Below are positions 15,565 to 24,558 of a stretch of DNA of 64,000 bases, one piece after another; position 1 is the stretch's first letter; each line of letters starts with the position of its first letter. This DNA is from Streptomyces rubiginosohelvolus (GTDB taxonomy: Bacteria; Actinomycetota; Actinomycetes; Streptomycetales; Streptomycetaceae). A program made the position numbers and the translations under genes. The DNA lies in assembly GCF_014649875.1 (NCBI RefSeq), contig NZ_BMTW01000013.1, positions 144,252 through 208,251 on the forward strand. The letters run 5' to 3'. The notes beneath the pieces were generated by a model that saw only the letters and a program-made list of their open reading frames with translations, did not search any database and had not been told where the DNA came from.

Positions 15565-16704
15565 GTGACGTTCCCGGTAGTCGGCATGGTCGGCGGCGGT
15601 CAGCTCGCCCGCATGACCCACGAGGCGGGTATCCCCCTCGGCCTGAAATTCAAGCTGCTCAGTGACACCCCCCAGGACTCGGCGGCCCAGGTGGTGAGCG
15701 AGGTCGTCATCGGCGACTATCGCGACCTGGACACCCTGCGCGCCTTCGCGCGCGGCTGTGACGTGATCACCTTCGATCACGAGCATGTGCCGACCGAGCA
15801 TCTGCGCGCCCTGGAGGCGGACGGCATCCCCGTGCGCCCCGGCCCCGATGCCCTGGTCCACGCCCAGGACAAGGGGGTGATGCGCGCCAGGCTCGCGGAG
15901 ATCGGCGCCCCCTGCCCCCGTAACCGCATCGTGAGCGACCCGGCCGACGCCGCCGCGTTCGCCGAGGAGGCCGGGGGCTTCCCCGTCATCCTCAAGACCG
16001 TGCGCGGCGGGTACGACGGCAAGGGCGTGTGGGTGGTCCGCTCCGAGGCGGACGCCGCCGACCCGTTCCGCGCCGGGGTCCCGGTCCTCGCGGAGGAGAA
16101 GGTCGACTTCGTACGGGAGCTGGCGGCCAACATCGTCCGCTCGCCGCACGGCCAGGCCGTCGCCTACCCGGTCGTCGAGTCCATCCAGGTCGACGGCGTC
16201 TGCGACACGGTGATCGCCCCCGCCCCGGACCTCTCCGAGGAGCTGGCCGGCGAGGCCCAGCAGCTCGCGCTGCGGATCGCCGCCGAGCTGGACGTCGTCG
16301 GCCACCTCGCCGTCGAGCTGTTCGAGACCCGTGACGGCCGCATCCTCGTCAACGAGCTGGCGATGCGCCCGCACAACTCCGGCCACTGGACCCAGGACGG
16401 CGCGATCACCTCGCAGTTCGCCAACCACGTCCGGGCGGTCCTCGACCTCCCGCTCGGCGACCCGCGCCCCCGCGCGCCCTGGACGGTCATGTGCAACGTC
16501 CTGGGCGGCGACTACCCGGACATGTACCAGGGTTACCTGCACTGCATGGCCCGTGACCCGCAGCTCAAGATCCACATGTACGGCAAGGACGTGAAGCCCG
16601 GCCGCAAGGTCGGACACGTCAACACCTACGGCGACGATCTGGCGGACGTGCGGGAGCGCGCCCGGCACGCGGCCGACTACCTGCGAGGAACGATCACCGA
16701 ATGA
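15565..16704 (+). CDS. purK: N5-carboxyaminoimidazole ribonucleotide synthase PurK
   Basis: A 379-residue ATP-grasp enzyme that uses ATP and bicarbonate to make N5-CAIR from AIR in de novo purine synthesis. It begins with the PurK motif VVGMVGGGQLARM and contains VILKTVRGGYDGKGVWVV, a typical ATP-grasp lysine/glycine loop, and the acidic metal-binding NELAMRPHNSGHW. The GTG start at 15565 is 8 bases after CCTGGAGA. The stop overlaps purE by four bases. Confidence 0.96.
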   Translation: MTFPVVGMVGGGQLARMTHEAGIPLGLKFKLLSDTPQDSAAQVVSEVVIGDYRDLDTLRAFARGCDVITFDHEHVPTEHLRALEADGIPVRPGPDALVHAQDKGVMRARLAEIGAPCPRNRIVSDPADAAAFAEEAGGFPVILKTVRGGYDGKGVWVVRSEADAADPFRAGVPVLAEEKVDFVRELAANIVRSPHGQAVAYPVVESIQVDGVCDTVIAPAPDLSEELAGEAQQLALRIAAELDVVGHLAVELFETRDGRILVNELAMRPHNSGHWTQDGAITSQFANHVRAVLDLPLGDPRPRAPWTVMCNVLGGDYPDMYQGYLHCMARDPQLKIHMYGKDVKPGRKVGHVNTYGDDLADVRERARHAADYLRGTITE

Positions 16705-17240
16705 CTTCCCCCTCCGCACCGGCGCCCGTGATCGGCATCGTGATGGGCTCGGACTCCGACTGGCCCGTCATGGAGGCGGCCGCCAAGGCGCTCGACGAGT
16801 TCGAGATCCCGTACGAGGTCGACGTCGTCTCCGCCCACCGGATGCCGCGCGAGATGATCGCGTACGGCGAGGAGGCCGCGGGCCGCGGCCTGAAGGCGGT
16901 CATCGCGGGCGCGGGCGGAGCCGCCCACCTGCCCGGGATGCTGGCCTCGGTCACCCCGCTGCCGGTCATCGGCGTTCCGGTGCCGCTGAAGTACCTGGAC
17001 GGCATGGACAGCCTGCTCTCCATCGTCCAGATGCCCGCGGGTGTCCCCGTCGCCACCGTCTCCGTCGGCGGAGCGCGCAACGCGGGCCTGCTGGCCGCCC
17101 GCATCCTGGCCGCTTCCGACCCGGCGCTCCAGGAGCGGATGGGCGAATTCCTGCAGGAACTGAACGCCCAGGCCACGGAGAAGGGCAAGCGCCTGCGCTC
17201 CAAGGTCCAGGGCTCGGACTCCTTCGGCTTCGGAAAGTAG
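16701..17240 (+). CDS. purE: N5-CAIR mutase PurE
   Basis: A 179-residue PurE class I mutase that converts N5-CAIR to CAIR. The signature GIVMGSDSDWPVM (substrate phosphate loop) and SAHRMP (catalytic His) are visible, then GAGGAAHLPGM and GVPVP. Length and motifs are standard. The ATGA overlap with purK and the 10-base gap to the dipeptidase indicate one transcription unit. Confidence 0.97.
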   Translation: MTSPSAPAPVIGIVMGSDSDWPVMEAAAKALDEFEIPYEVDVVSAHRMPREMIAYGEEAAGRGLKAVIAGAGGAAHLPGMLASVTPLPVIGVPVPLKYLDGMDSLLSIVQMPAGVPVATVSVGGARNAGLLAARILAASDPALQERMGEFLQELNAQATEKGKRLRSKVQGSDSFGFGK

Positions 17241-17250
17241 GGGACGCCTC

Positions 17251-18447
17251 ATGGACCATCTCGCCCGCGCCCGCGAACTGCTCGCCGTCCACCCCGTCGT
17301 CGACGGCCACAACGACCTCCCCTGGGCCCTGCGCGAACAGGTCGGCTACGACCTCGACGCCCGGGACATCGCCGCCGACCAGCGCGGCATGCTCCACACC
17401 GATCTGAACCGGCTGCGGGCCGGCGGGGTCGGCGGCCAGTTCTGGTCGGTGTACGTCCGCACCGACCTCACCGGGGACGCGGCCGTCAGCGCCACCCTGG
17501 AGCAGATCGACGTCGTCGCCGAGCTGATCGCCCGCTACCCGACGCATCTGCGCCGGGCGCTCACCGCCGACGACCTGGAGAAGGCCCGCGCCGAGGGCCG
17601 GATCGCCTCGCTGATGGGAGCCGAGGGCGGCCACTCCATCAACAACTCGCTGGGCACCCTGCGCGCCCTGTACGACCTGGGCGTCCGCTACATGACGCTC
17701 ACGCACAACGACAACATCGACTGGGCCGACAGCGCGACGGACCTGCGGCGCCTGGGCGGGCTCTCCGCCTTCGGTCACGAGGTCGTCCGCGAGATGAACC
17801 GCATCGGCATGCTCGTCGACCTGAGCCATGTCGCCGACGGCGTCATGCGCGACGCGCTCGCCACCAGCACCGCGCCGGTGATCTTCTCGCACTCCTCGGC
17901 CCGCGCCGTCTGCGACCACCCGCGCAACATCCCCGACGACGTCCTGGCGGCCCTCCCGGCCAACGGGGGCGTCGCGATGGCGACCTTCGTCCCGAAGTTC
18001 GTGCTGCCCGAGGCGGTCGCCTGGACCCTGGCCGCCGACCGCAACATGCGCGAGCACGGCCTGCACCACCTCGACACCACCCCGGTCGCGATGCGCATCC
18101 ACGAGGACTTCGAGGCGGCCCACCCGCGCCCCGAGGCCACCGTCGCCACCATCGCGGACCACCTCGACCACATGCGCGCGGTCGCGGGCATCGACCACAT
18201 CGGCATCGGCGGCGACTACGACGGCACGGCGTTCACCCCGCGCGGCCTGGAGGACGTCTCCGGCTACCCGAACCTGATCGCCGAGCTCCTGCGGCGTCAC
18301 TGGTCCGAGGGCGACCTCGCCAAGCTGACCTGGCAGAACTCCGTACGGGTGCTGCGCGACGCGGAAGCCGTGGCCCGCGACGAGCAGAGCGGGCGCGGCC
18401 CGTCCCACGCCACGATCGCCGAACTGGACGGGCAGCGGACGCGCTGA
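17251..18447 (+). CDS. M19-family membrane dipeptidase-like metallohydrolase
   Basis: A 398-residue M19 (renal dipeptidase type) zinc enzyme. The metal ligands His20 and Asp22 lie in VVDGHNDLPWA, and later GAEGGHS, DLSHV, SHSSARA and GIGGDYDG match the family. No signal peptide is visible, so it is probably cytosolic, hydrolysing dipeptides, possibly with D-residues from wall turnover. It follows purE by 10 bases with a ribosome site embedded (GGGGACG). Functional link to purine synthesis is not obvious; it is probably co-transcription only. Confidence 0.92.
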   Translation: MDHLARARELLAVHPVVDGHNDLPWALREQVGYDLDARDIAADQRGMLHTDLNRLRAGGVGGQFWSVYVRTDLTGDAAVSATLEQIDVVAELIARYPTHLRRALTADDLEKARAEGRIASLMGAEGGHSINNSLGTLRALYDLGVRYMTLTHNDNIDWADSATDLRRLGGLSAFGHEVVREMNRIGMLVDLSHVADGVMRDALATSTAPVIFSHSSARAVCDHPRNIPDDVLAALPANGGVAMATFVPKFVLPEAVAWTLAADRNMREHGLHHLDTTPVAMRIHEDFEAAHPRPEATVATIADHLDHMRAVAGIDHIGIGGDYDGTAFTPRGLEDVSGYPNLIAELLRRHWSEGDLAKLTWQNSVRVLRDAEAVARDEQSGRGPSHATIAELDGQRTR

Positions 18448-18558
18448 CCCGGGCACCCTCTCCGGCGACACGGAAGATTCGGGCAATCATCCCCATATCC
18501 GAAGCAACCTCGTGTTAGGGATAGCGGGCAGGAATCCCCCAACAGGAGGTACGCAACG

Positions 18559-18885
18559 ATGCGCACGAATCTTCTCCGCATCACGACCGCGCTCGGTGCC
18601 GCGGCCGTACTGGCCATCGGCGGCGCGGGCGTGGCCGCCGCCGACGGTGTGGGCAACGCGGGCATCGGGAACCAGGGCGTCGGCAACGCGGGCATCGAGA
18701 ACATGGGCCTGGGCAACGCGGGCGGCTTCAACGGTGGCATCGGCAACGCCGGCCTCGGCAACTGGGGCTGGGGCAACGCCGGTATCGGCAACACGGGCGT
18801 CGGCAGCCACGGCCTCGGCAACTCGGGCCTCGGCAGCTCCGGCATCGGCAACACCGGCGTGGGCAGCTCCGGCATCGGCAACTGA
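18559..18885 (+). CDS. short secreted Gly/Asn pentapeptide-like repeat protein
   Basis: A 108-residue protein with a signal peptide (residues 1 to about 28, ...GVAAADG). The mature 80 residues are almost entirely a five-residue-period repeat of the form G-[NS]-x-G-[ILV] (for example VGNAGIGNQGVGNAGIEN). This period resembles the N-x-G-x-G-N-x-G repeats of mycobacterial PPE-MPTR proteins and can form a right-handed beta-helix. A very strong ribosome site AGGAGGT at 18544-18550 precedes the ATG. It is monocistronic with its own terminator. Function unknown; a structural or surface role is a guess. Confidence 0.78.
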   Translation: MRTNLLRITTALGAAAVLAIGGAGVAAADGVGNAGIGNQGVGNAGIENMGLGNAGGFNGGIGNAGLGNWGWGNAGIGNTGVGSHGLGNSGLGSSGIGNTGVGSSGIGN

Positions 18886-18922
18886 TCGCCTCACGCCCCC
18901 GGCCGCTCCGGCCGGACACCCC

Positions 18923-18957
18923 CGGGCCGGCCGCCCGCTCCACCAGCGGCCGGCCCG
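18923..18957 (+). terminator. hairpin terminator after repeat-protein gene
   Basis: Perfect 12-base arms CGGGCCGGCCGC / GCGGCCGGCCCG around an 11-base loop, 38 bases after the stop of the small secreted repeat protein and before the convergent SGNH hydrolase gene. Confidence 0.75.
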
Positions 18958-19012
18958 CGTGCGTGGCGCCCGGGTGATCGACGCCGGACGGGTTCGGGCG
19001 CCGGAGCGGGCC

Positions 19013-20218
19013 TCAGCCGCCTGAGCGGCTTCCGGGGCGCTCCGCCGCCCCCGCGAACGGTCCCCCCGGACCGAAGGCGAACGCCCCGAAGCGCTCGCCC
19101 ATGCGACGGTGGGCGGCGGCGTCCGGGTGGAGCCGGTCGGGCAGCGGCAGCTCGGCGTGGTCGGCCTCGCCGTACAGGGTGAGGCCGTCCAGGTGGAAGA
19201 GGTACGGGTCCGACGCCGCCCGCTCCGCCACGATCCGGGCCAGCTCCTGGCGTACGACGCGCAGCGTCAGCTTGCCGCGAGCCGCGTCGGCCGGGTCGCC
19301 CAGCGCCGTGAACCCCACCCGCCCGTCGGAGACGTCCGGGGCGGCGGGCCCCGGGGTGTCCTCCTGCGCGGGGCAGAGGATGGGCGAGACGACGAGCAGC
19401 GGCGCGGTGGGATGCCCGTCGCGGACGGTGTCGAGAAAGGCGTGCACGGCCGGGCCGAAGTCGCTCAGCCCCATCGCGTCGCGGTTGACGAGATTGATGC
19501 CGATCTTGACGCTGATCAGATCGGCCGGGGTGTCCCGCAGGGCGCACGCGGTGAACGGATCGAGGAGCGCGCTGCCCGCCAGCGAGAGGTTGACCAGCTC
19601 CACGCCTCCCGCGGCGGCGGCCAGGGCGGGCCAGGCGGTGGCGGAGCTGTCGGCCGAGGAACCCTGGCTGATGGAACTGCCGTGATGCAACCAGACCGGC
19701 CGCCCGCCCGGGGCCGGGGCGGCCACGGGCGCGTCGGTGCGCAGCCCGATCAGCTCGGTGGTCTCGGTGTACGGCAGCCAGATCTCGACGGTCTTCTCCC
19801 GCGCGGGCAGCCCGGTGAACGACACGGCCCCGACGCTGCCGGGGAACAGCTCCCGCGACCCGTCGGACAGGTCGACCAGCAGCACGTGGCCGCCGCTCGC
19901 CGAGGCCCGGCCGGTCGGCTCGCCGTCGACGTACAGGTCGTACGCGCCGTCCGGCAGGGGCGGGAGGCCCCGGTGAACCGTCACCGTGCGCAGGACGTCC
20001 AGCTCCACGGCGGTGGCCCGGGTACGGAAGACCACGCGCACCCCCGAGGGCTGCGACTCCGCCTGCGCCACCTGCTCGTCGCCGCCGGACCGGGCGCGGG
20101 CCGGGGCGGGCAGCCGGTGGGGGAGGAGACCGCCCCGCTCGGTGCGCTCCAGTTCGAGCGCGCCGCGCAGGAGGTCGGCGGTGAGCGGGGTGCTGATCCA
20201 GTCGCGCGAGTCGTCCAT
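19013..20218 (-). CDS. SGNH/GDSL-type hydrolase with N-terminal beta domain
   Basis: A 401-residue protein of the SsfX3-like SGNH hydrolase group. An N-terminal beta-sandwich of about 165 residues precedes the hydrolase. Catalytic blocks are visible: block I HHGSSISQGS (nucleophile Ser), block II NLSLAGSALL (Gly), block III KIGINLVN (Asn) and block V LPDRLHPDAAAH (Asp and His). Likely substrates are acyl or carbohydrate esters. No signal peptide is visible. It is transcribed alone; its neighbours do not fix a pathway. Confidence 0.85.
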   Translation of the reverse strand: MDDSRDWISTPLTADLLRGALELERTERGGLLPHRLPAPARARSGGDEQVAQAESQPSGVRVVFRTRATAVELDVLRTVTVHRGLPPLPDGAYDLYVDGEPTGRASASGGHVLLVDLSDGSRELFPGSVGAVSFTGLPAREKTVEIWLPYTETTELIGLRTDAPVAAPAPGGRPVWLHHGSSISQGSSADSSATAWPALAAAAGGVELVNLSLAGSALLDPFTACALRDTPADLISVKIGINLVNRDAMGLSDFGPAVHAFLDTVRDGHPTAPLLVVSPILCPAQEDTPGPAAPDVSDGRVGFTALGDPADAARGKLTLRVVRQELARIVAERAASDPYLFHLDGLTLYGEADHAELPLPDRLHPDAAAHRRMGERFGAFAFGPGGPFAGAAERPGSRSGG

Positions 20219-20336
20219 GGGCTCAGCCTGTCCGCCGGAGGCGGGGCCGAAGCCGCAGAGCCGCTGTCGGACGGATACCGGGGCCGAGCCGGCGGGGCGG
20301 CCAGGGCGGGCCCTGCCCTGATCCGCCGAACACCCC

Positions 20337-21680
20337 CTAGGCCTTCGGGCGGCCCATCGCCCGGTACGTCCACCCGGCCTCGCGCCACACCGTGCTGTCC
20401 AGGGCGTTGCGCCCGTCCAGGATGATCCGCCGGGAGGCCACCTCGCCCAGCTCGGCCGGGTCCAGCTCGCGGAACTCGCGCCACTCCGTCAGGTGCAGCA
20501 CCACGTCCGCGCCGCGCACGGCCTCCAGCGCGGAGTCCGCGTAACCGAGGGTCGGGAACAGCCGCCGGGCGTTGTCCATCCCCTTCGGGTCGAACACGGT
20601 CACCTGGCCGCCCTGGAGGTGGATCTGCCCGGCGACGTTGAGCGCGGGGGAGTCGCGTACGTCGTCGGAGTCGGGCTTGAACGTGGCGCCCAGCACCGCC
20701 ACCCGGGTGCCGAGGAACGAGCCGCCGCCCACCGCCTCGCGGGCGAGCTCCACCATGTGGCCGCGGCGGCGCATGTTGATGGAGTCGACCTCGCGGAGGA
20801 AGGTGAGCGCCTGGTCGGCGCCCAGCTCGCCGGCGCGGGCCATGAAGGCGCGGATGTCCTTGGGCAGGCAGCCACCGCCGAAGCCGATCCCGGCCCGCAG
20901 GAACTTCTTCCCGATCCGGTCGTCGTGCCCGATGGCCTCGGCGAGCTTCACGACGTCCCCGTCGGCGGCCTCGCAGACCTCGGCCATCGCGTTGATGAAG
21001 GAGATCTTGGTGGCGAGGAAGGAGTTGGCGGAGGTCTTCACCAGCTCGGCGGTCGGGAAGTCGGTCACCACGAACGGCGAGCCCTCGGCGACCGGTACGG
21101 CGTACACCTCGCGGAGCAGCTTCTCGGCGTTCTCGCTCGTGACGCCCACGACGATCCGGTCGGGGTGGAGGGTGTCCTTGACGGCGAAGCCCTCGCGGAG
21201 GAACTCCGGGTTCCAGGCCAGCTCGGCCCCGTCCCCCACCGGAGCCAGCTCGGCGAGCCGGTCCGCGAGACGGGCGGCGGAGCCCACGGGGACGGTCGAC
21301 TTGCCGACGACCAGGGCGGGCCGGGTCAGATGCGGGGCGAGCGCGTCGAAGGCGCTGTCCACATAGCTCATGTCGCACGCGTACTCGCCGTGCTTCTGCG
21401 GAGTGTTCACACAGACGAAGTGGACGTCGCCGAACTCCGCGACCTCCTCCCAGGAGGTGGTGAAGCGCAGCCGCCCGCTGGACCCCTCGATGCCCGCGAC
21501 ATGCCGCTGAAGCATCTCCTCCAGCCCGGGCTCGTACATCGGCACACGTCCGGTGGACAGCAGCTCGATCTTCTCCGGCACGATGTCGAGCCCCAGGACC
21601 TCGAAGCCCAGCTCGGCCATGGCCGCGGCATGGGTGGCGCCGAGATAGCCGGTGCCGATCACTGTGATCCTGAGGGCCAT
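20337..21680 (-). CDS. UDP-glucose/GDP-mannose dehydrogenase family protein
   Basis: A 447-residue NAD-dependent nucleotide-sugar dehydrogenase, most like UDP-glucose 6-dehydrogenase, which makes UDP-glucuronate for envelope polymers. The Rossmann motif VIGTGYLGATHA starts at residue 7; SFINAMAEV and the catalytic loop GFGGGCLPKD (Cys271) are present; the C-terminal UDP-binding domain ends with WREAGWTYRAMGR. ATG at 21680 is preceded by AGGAG; the frame is open about 33 codons further but without family similarity. The exact sugar (glucose versus ManNAc) cannot be proved from sequence. Confidence 0.9.
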   Translation of the reverse strand: MALRITVIGTGYLGATHAAAMAELGFEVLGLDIVPEKIELLSTGRVPMYEPGLEEMLQRHVAGIEGSSGRLRFTTSWEEVAEFGDVHFVCVNTPQKHGEYACDMSYVDSAFDALAPHLTRPALVVGKSTVPVGSAARLADRLAELAPVGDGAELAWNPEFLREGFAVKDTLHPDRIVVGVTSENAEKLLREVYAVPVAEGSPFVVTDFPTAELVKTSANSFLATKISFINAMAEVCEAADGDVVKLAEAIGHDDRIGKKFLRAGIGFGGGCLPKDIRAFMARAGELGADQALTFLREVDSINMRRRGHMVELAREAVGGGSFLGTRVAVLGATFKPDSDDVRDSPALNVAGQIHLQGGQVTVFDPKGMDNARRLFPTLGYADSALEAVRGADVVLHLTEWREFRELDPAELGEVASRRIILDGRNALDSTVWREAGWTYRAMGRPKA

Positions 21681-21850
21681 GGAGTGCTCCTGGGAGGTAC
21701 GGACGAACGTGCGGACCGAGCATAGTCGGGGACCCGGAGGCCGGAATTCACCGCACGATATGCCCGGTACCTCCCCCATGCCCCACCCCTGTCGGCAAGC
21801 TCACGTGCTCGTCACGTATGCCGCCGGGCGGTCCGCGCACTAAAATTGAG

Positions 21851-21867
21851 TTACTTAACGGTAGTTA
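21851..21867. promoter_or_regulatory. imperfect inverted repeat upstream of acyl-CoA dehydrogenase
   Basis: TTACT at 21851-21855 and AGTTA at 21863-21867 form an inverted repeat (four of five positions) in an unusually AT-rich patch directly ahead of the ribosome site of the acyl-CoA dehydrogenase gene. Such sites are typical of TetR-type regulators of fatty-acid catabolism, but no regulator gene lies beside it. Confidence 0.3.
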
Positions 21868-21887
21868 GCATCTGGGGAGTGAGCGTC

Positions 21888-23045
21888 TTGGCGGGTTCGA
21901 CCGATTTCGACCTGTACCGTCCGGCCGAGGAGCACGACATGCTCCGCGAGACGATCCGCGCGCTCGCCGAGTCGAAGATCGCCCCCTTCGCCGCCGCGGT
22001 CGACGAGGAGAGCCGCTTCCCGCAGGAGGCGCTGGACGCCCTGGTCTCGTCGGACCTCGCCGCCGTCCACGTCCCGGAGGAGTACGGCGGGGCCGGCGCG
22101 GACGCGCTCGCCACGGTCATCGTGATCGAGGAGGTGGCCCGCGTCTGCGCCTCCTCCTCCCTGATCCCGGCCGTGAACAAGCTCGGCTCGCTCCCGGTGA
22201 TCCTCTCGGGCTCCGAGGAGCTGAAGGCCAAGTACCTGGGCCCGCTCGCCAAGGGCGACGCGATGTTCTCGTACGCCCTCTCCGAGCCGGACGCCGGCTC
22301 CGACGCGGCGGGCATGAAGACGAAGGCTGTGCGCGACGGTGACTTCTGGGTCCTCAACGGTGTGAAGCGCTGGATCACCAACGCGGGCGTCTCCGAGTAC
22401 TACACGGTCATGGCGGTCACCGACCCGACCAAGCGCTCCAAGGGCATCTCGGCGTTCGTCGTCGAGAAGTCCGACGAGGGCGTCTCCTTCGGCGCCCCGG
22501 AGAAGAAGCTCGGCATCAAGGGCTCCCCGACCCGCGAGGTCTACCTCGACAACGTGCGTATCCCCGCGGACCGCATGATCGGCGAGGAGGGCACGGGCTT
22601 CGCCACCGCGATGAAGACCCTGGACCACACCCGCATCACGATCGCGGCCCAGGCCCTCGGCATCGCCCAGGGCGCGCTGGACTACGCCAAGGGGTACGTC
22701 CAGGAGCGCAAGCAGTTCGGCAAGCCGATCGGGGACTTCCAGGGCATCCAGTTCATGCTCGCGGACATGGCGATGAAGATCGAGGCGGCCCGCCAGCTCA
22801 CGTACGCGGCCGCCGCCAAGTCGGAGCGCGGCGACGCCGACCTGACCTTCCAGGGCGCGGCGGCCAAGTGCTTCGCCTCGGACGTCGCGATGGAGGTCAC
22901 CACGGACGCCGTCCAGCTGCTCGGCGGCTACGGCTACACGCGGGACTACCCGGTGGAGCGCATGATGCGCGACGCCAAGATCACCCAGATCTACGAGGGC
23001 ACGAACCAGGTCCAGCGCATCGTGATGGCGCGCAACCTGCCGTAA
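21888..23045 (+). CDS. acdH: acyl-CoA dehydrogenase (AcdH/FadE25-like)
   Basis: A 385-residue FAD-dependent acyl-CoA dehydrogenase. Family signatures are clear: YALSEPDAGSDAAGMKTKA (FAD/substrate), DFQGIQFMLADMA and QLLGGYGYTRDYPVERMMRD, with the catalytic Glu in IYEGTNQVQR. It matches closely the S. coelicolor short/branched-chain acyl-CoA dehydrogenase AcdH as I remember it, which acts in valine, isoleucine and fatty-acid breakdown. I choose the TTG at 21888 because GGGGAG ends 8 bases before it; an in-frame GTG at 21879 overlaps that ribosome site. A longer ATG frame from 21846 seems unlikely. Confidence 0.93.
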   Translation: MAGSTDFDLYRPAEEHDMLRETIRALAESKIAPFAAAVDEESRFPQEALDALVSSDLAAVHVPEEYGGAGADALATVIVIEEVARVCASSSLIPAVNKLGSLPVILSGSEELKAKYLGPLAKGDAMFSYALSEPDAGSDAAGMKTKAVRDGDFWVLNGVKRWITNAGVSEYYTVMAVTDPTKRSKGISAFVVEKSDEGVSFGAPEKKLGIKGSPTREVYLDNVRIPADRMIGEEGTGFATAMKTLDHTRITIAAQALGIAQGALDYAKGYVQERKQFGKPIGDFQGIQFMLADMAMKIEAARQLTYAAAAKSERGDADLTFQGAAAKCFASDVAMEVTTDAVQLLGGYGYTRDYPVERMMRDAKITQIYEGTNQVQRIVMARNLP

Positions 23046-23070
23046 CGGCCCTTCGCGCAGCGCCCCTTGT

Positions 23071-23100
23071 ACGGCCCCCGGCGGCTCCGCCGGGGGCCGT
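23071..23100 (+). terminator. hairpin terminator after acyl-CoA dehydrogenase
   Basis: Arms ACGGCCCCCGGCGG / CCGCCGGGGGCCGT form a perfect 14-base inverted repeat with a minimal loop, 26 bases after the stop codon. The following 187 bases up to the next gene hold no feature I recognise. Confidence 0.85.
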
Positions 23101-23287
23101 CGCCGTCGTCGTTCTCCGCGCGGACGGGCCGGTGGGTCGCGGCCGCCTGGGGGCCACGCGGCGCGGATTTTCATTGGCCGCGAGCGACCTCGGACAGCCC
23201 ACGGTACGGCTGAACTCGGGGGCATACCGGGGGAGTTCGCCGGCGGATTGGCTGGCTCACGCTTCCCGTCATCCCTAGGGTGGACCG

Positions 23288-23812
23288 ATGATCATCTGGC
23301 TGAACGGAACCTTCGGTGCGGGCAAGACCACCACCGCGAAGGAGGTGACCTCGCTCCTCCCGGATTCCCGGCTCTTCGACACCGAGACGGTCGGCTGGAT
23401 GCTCCGGCACGTTCTCGGAGTGCCGGAGAAGGACTTCCAGGACTTCCCGCCCTGGCGGGGCCTGGTCGTGGAGACCGCGCGGCAGGTGCTCGACCATGTG
23501 GGCGGCACGCTGGTGGTGACCCAGACCGTGCTGGTCGAGACGTACTGGCAGGAGATCCGCGAAGGTCTGGCGAAGGCCGGTATCCCCGTGCGCCACTTCC
23601 TGCTCCACACCGACCGGGACACCCTCGTCGAACGCATCGAGACCGACACCAAGCCCGAGAGCGCCGGGGCCCGGCAGTGGCGTCTGGACCACCTGAGCGA
23701 CTACGAGCGGGCCCTGCCGTGGCTCCGCCGGGAGGCTCAGGTGGTGGACACGACCGGTGTCCCGCCCGCCGAGGTGGCGGAAACCGTCCTACGAGGGGTA
23801 CGCACCGGCTGA
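23288..23812 (+). CDS. TmrB-like P-loop ATP-binding protein
   Basis: A 174-residue P-loop NTPase. The N-terminus MIIWLNGTFGAGKTTT (Walker A, Lys13) and the body closely resemble Bacillus TmrB, an ATP-binding protein that gives tunicamycin resistance; small Streptomyces nucleotide/antibiotic kinases have the same fold. The LHTDRDTLVERIETDTK segment looks like the LID/sugar-kinase Arg region. The gene stands alone on the plus strand, convergent with the DHFR-family gene. Tunicamycin resistance is a family-based guess only; the true substrate is unknown. Confidence 0.75.
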   Translation: MIIWLNGTFGAGKTTTAKEVTSLLPDSRLFDTETVGWMLRHVLGVPEKDFQDFPPWRGLVVETARQVLDHVGGTLVVTQTVLVETYWQEIREGLAKAGIPVRHFLLHTDRDTLVERIETDTKPESAGARQWRLDHLSDYERALPWLRREAQVVDTTGVPPAEVAETVLRGVRTG

Positions 23813-23826
23813 CCGTCCCCTTCCCG

Positions 23827-24399
23827 TCAGCGGACGACCTCGAAGACGTTCTTCTGGATGCCGTTCGCGTACGCCTCGTGCTCGACCAGCTTCAGCTTCT
23901 GCTGGTCCTTGTCCGTCGTGCTGAACAGACGCTTGCCCGCGCCGAGCAGAACCGGGAAGACCAGCAGGTGGTACCGGTCGATCAGGTCGGCGTCCGCGAG
24001 GTTCCGGTTCAGCTCGGTGCTGCCGTGCACGATGATCGGTCCACCCTCGGTGTCCTTCAGCGCGGCGACCTCGTCGAGCGACCGCAGGATCGTCGTCTCG
24101 CCCCAGTCGGACACCAGGTCGCCGTCGGTCAGCTTGGTGGAGACGACGTACTTCGGCATCGCCTTGTACCCGGTGAACTCCTCCATGCCCGGCCACACGG
24201 GGCTGAACGCCTCGTAGCTGGCCCGGCCCATCATCAGGGCCGCGGCCTCGTCCTGCTCCCGGGCCTTGAGCTCGTACGCCTCGGGCAGGAACTCGATGTC
24301 CTTGAACGTCCACCCCGAGTTCCGGTAGCCGGGCTCGCCGCCCGGGGCCTCCATGACACCGTCGAGCGAAACGAAGGCGGTGCTGATCAGGGTGCGCAT
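23827..24399 (-). CDS. dihydrofolate reductase/RibD-C family protein
   Basis: A 190-residue protein of the RibD C-terminal/DHFR-fold family. It begins ISTAFVSLDGVMEAPGG, has LMMGRASYEAFSPVWPG in the NADPH-binding region, and ends with IDRYHLLVFPVLLGAGKRLF, the hallmark of YwjB/YyaP-type reductases of unknown substrate. The ATG at 24399 follows CAGGAGTC. It ends 15 bases from the TmrB-like gene, tail to tail. It is not the housekeeping folate enzyme. Confidence 0.88.
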   Translation of the reverse strand: MRTLISTAFVSLDGVMEAPGGEPGYRNSGWTFKDIEFLPEAYELKAREQDEAAALMMGRASYEAFSPVWPGMEEFTGYKAMPKYVVSTKLTDGDLVSDWGETTILRSLDEVAALKDTEGGPIIVHGSTELNRNLADADLIDRYHLLVFPVLLGAGKRLFSTTDKDQQKLKLVEHEAYANGIQKNVFEVVR

Positions 24400-24558
24400 C
24401 AGGACTCCTGGGTGTGTCGTGGCGGGCCTCGTTCGGTGCCCGGCGTCGCTTCTCACTCTTACGGATGTACTGACCGCGTGCCAGGCGAAAACTCATCGCT
24501 CCCATGCCGACCAACCGCCGGACGGCTTCCCGCCCACAGGCCGGTAGCCTCCCTCCCC

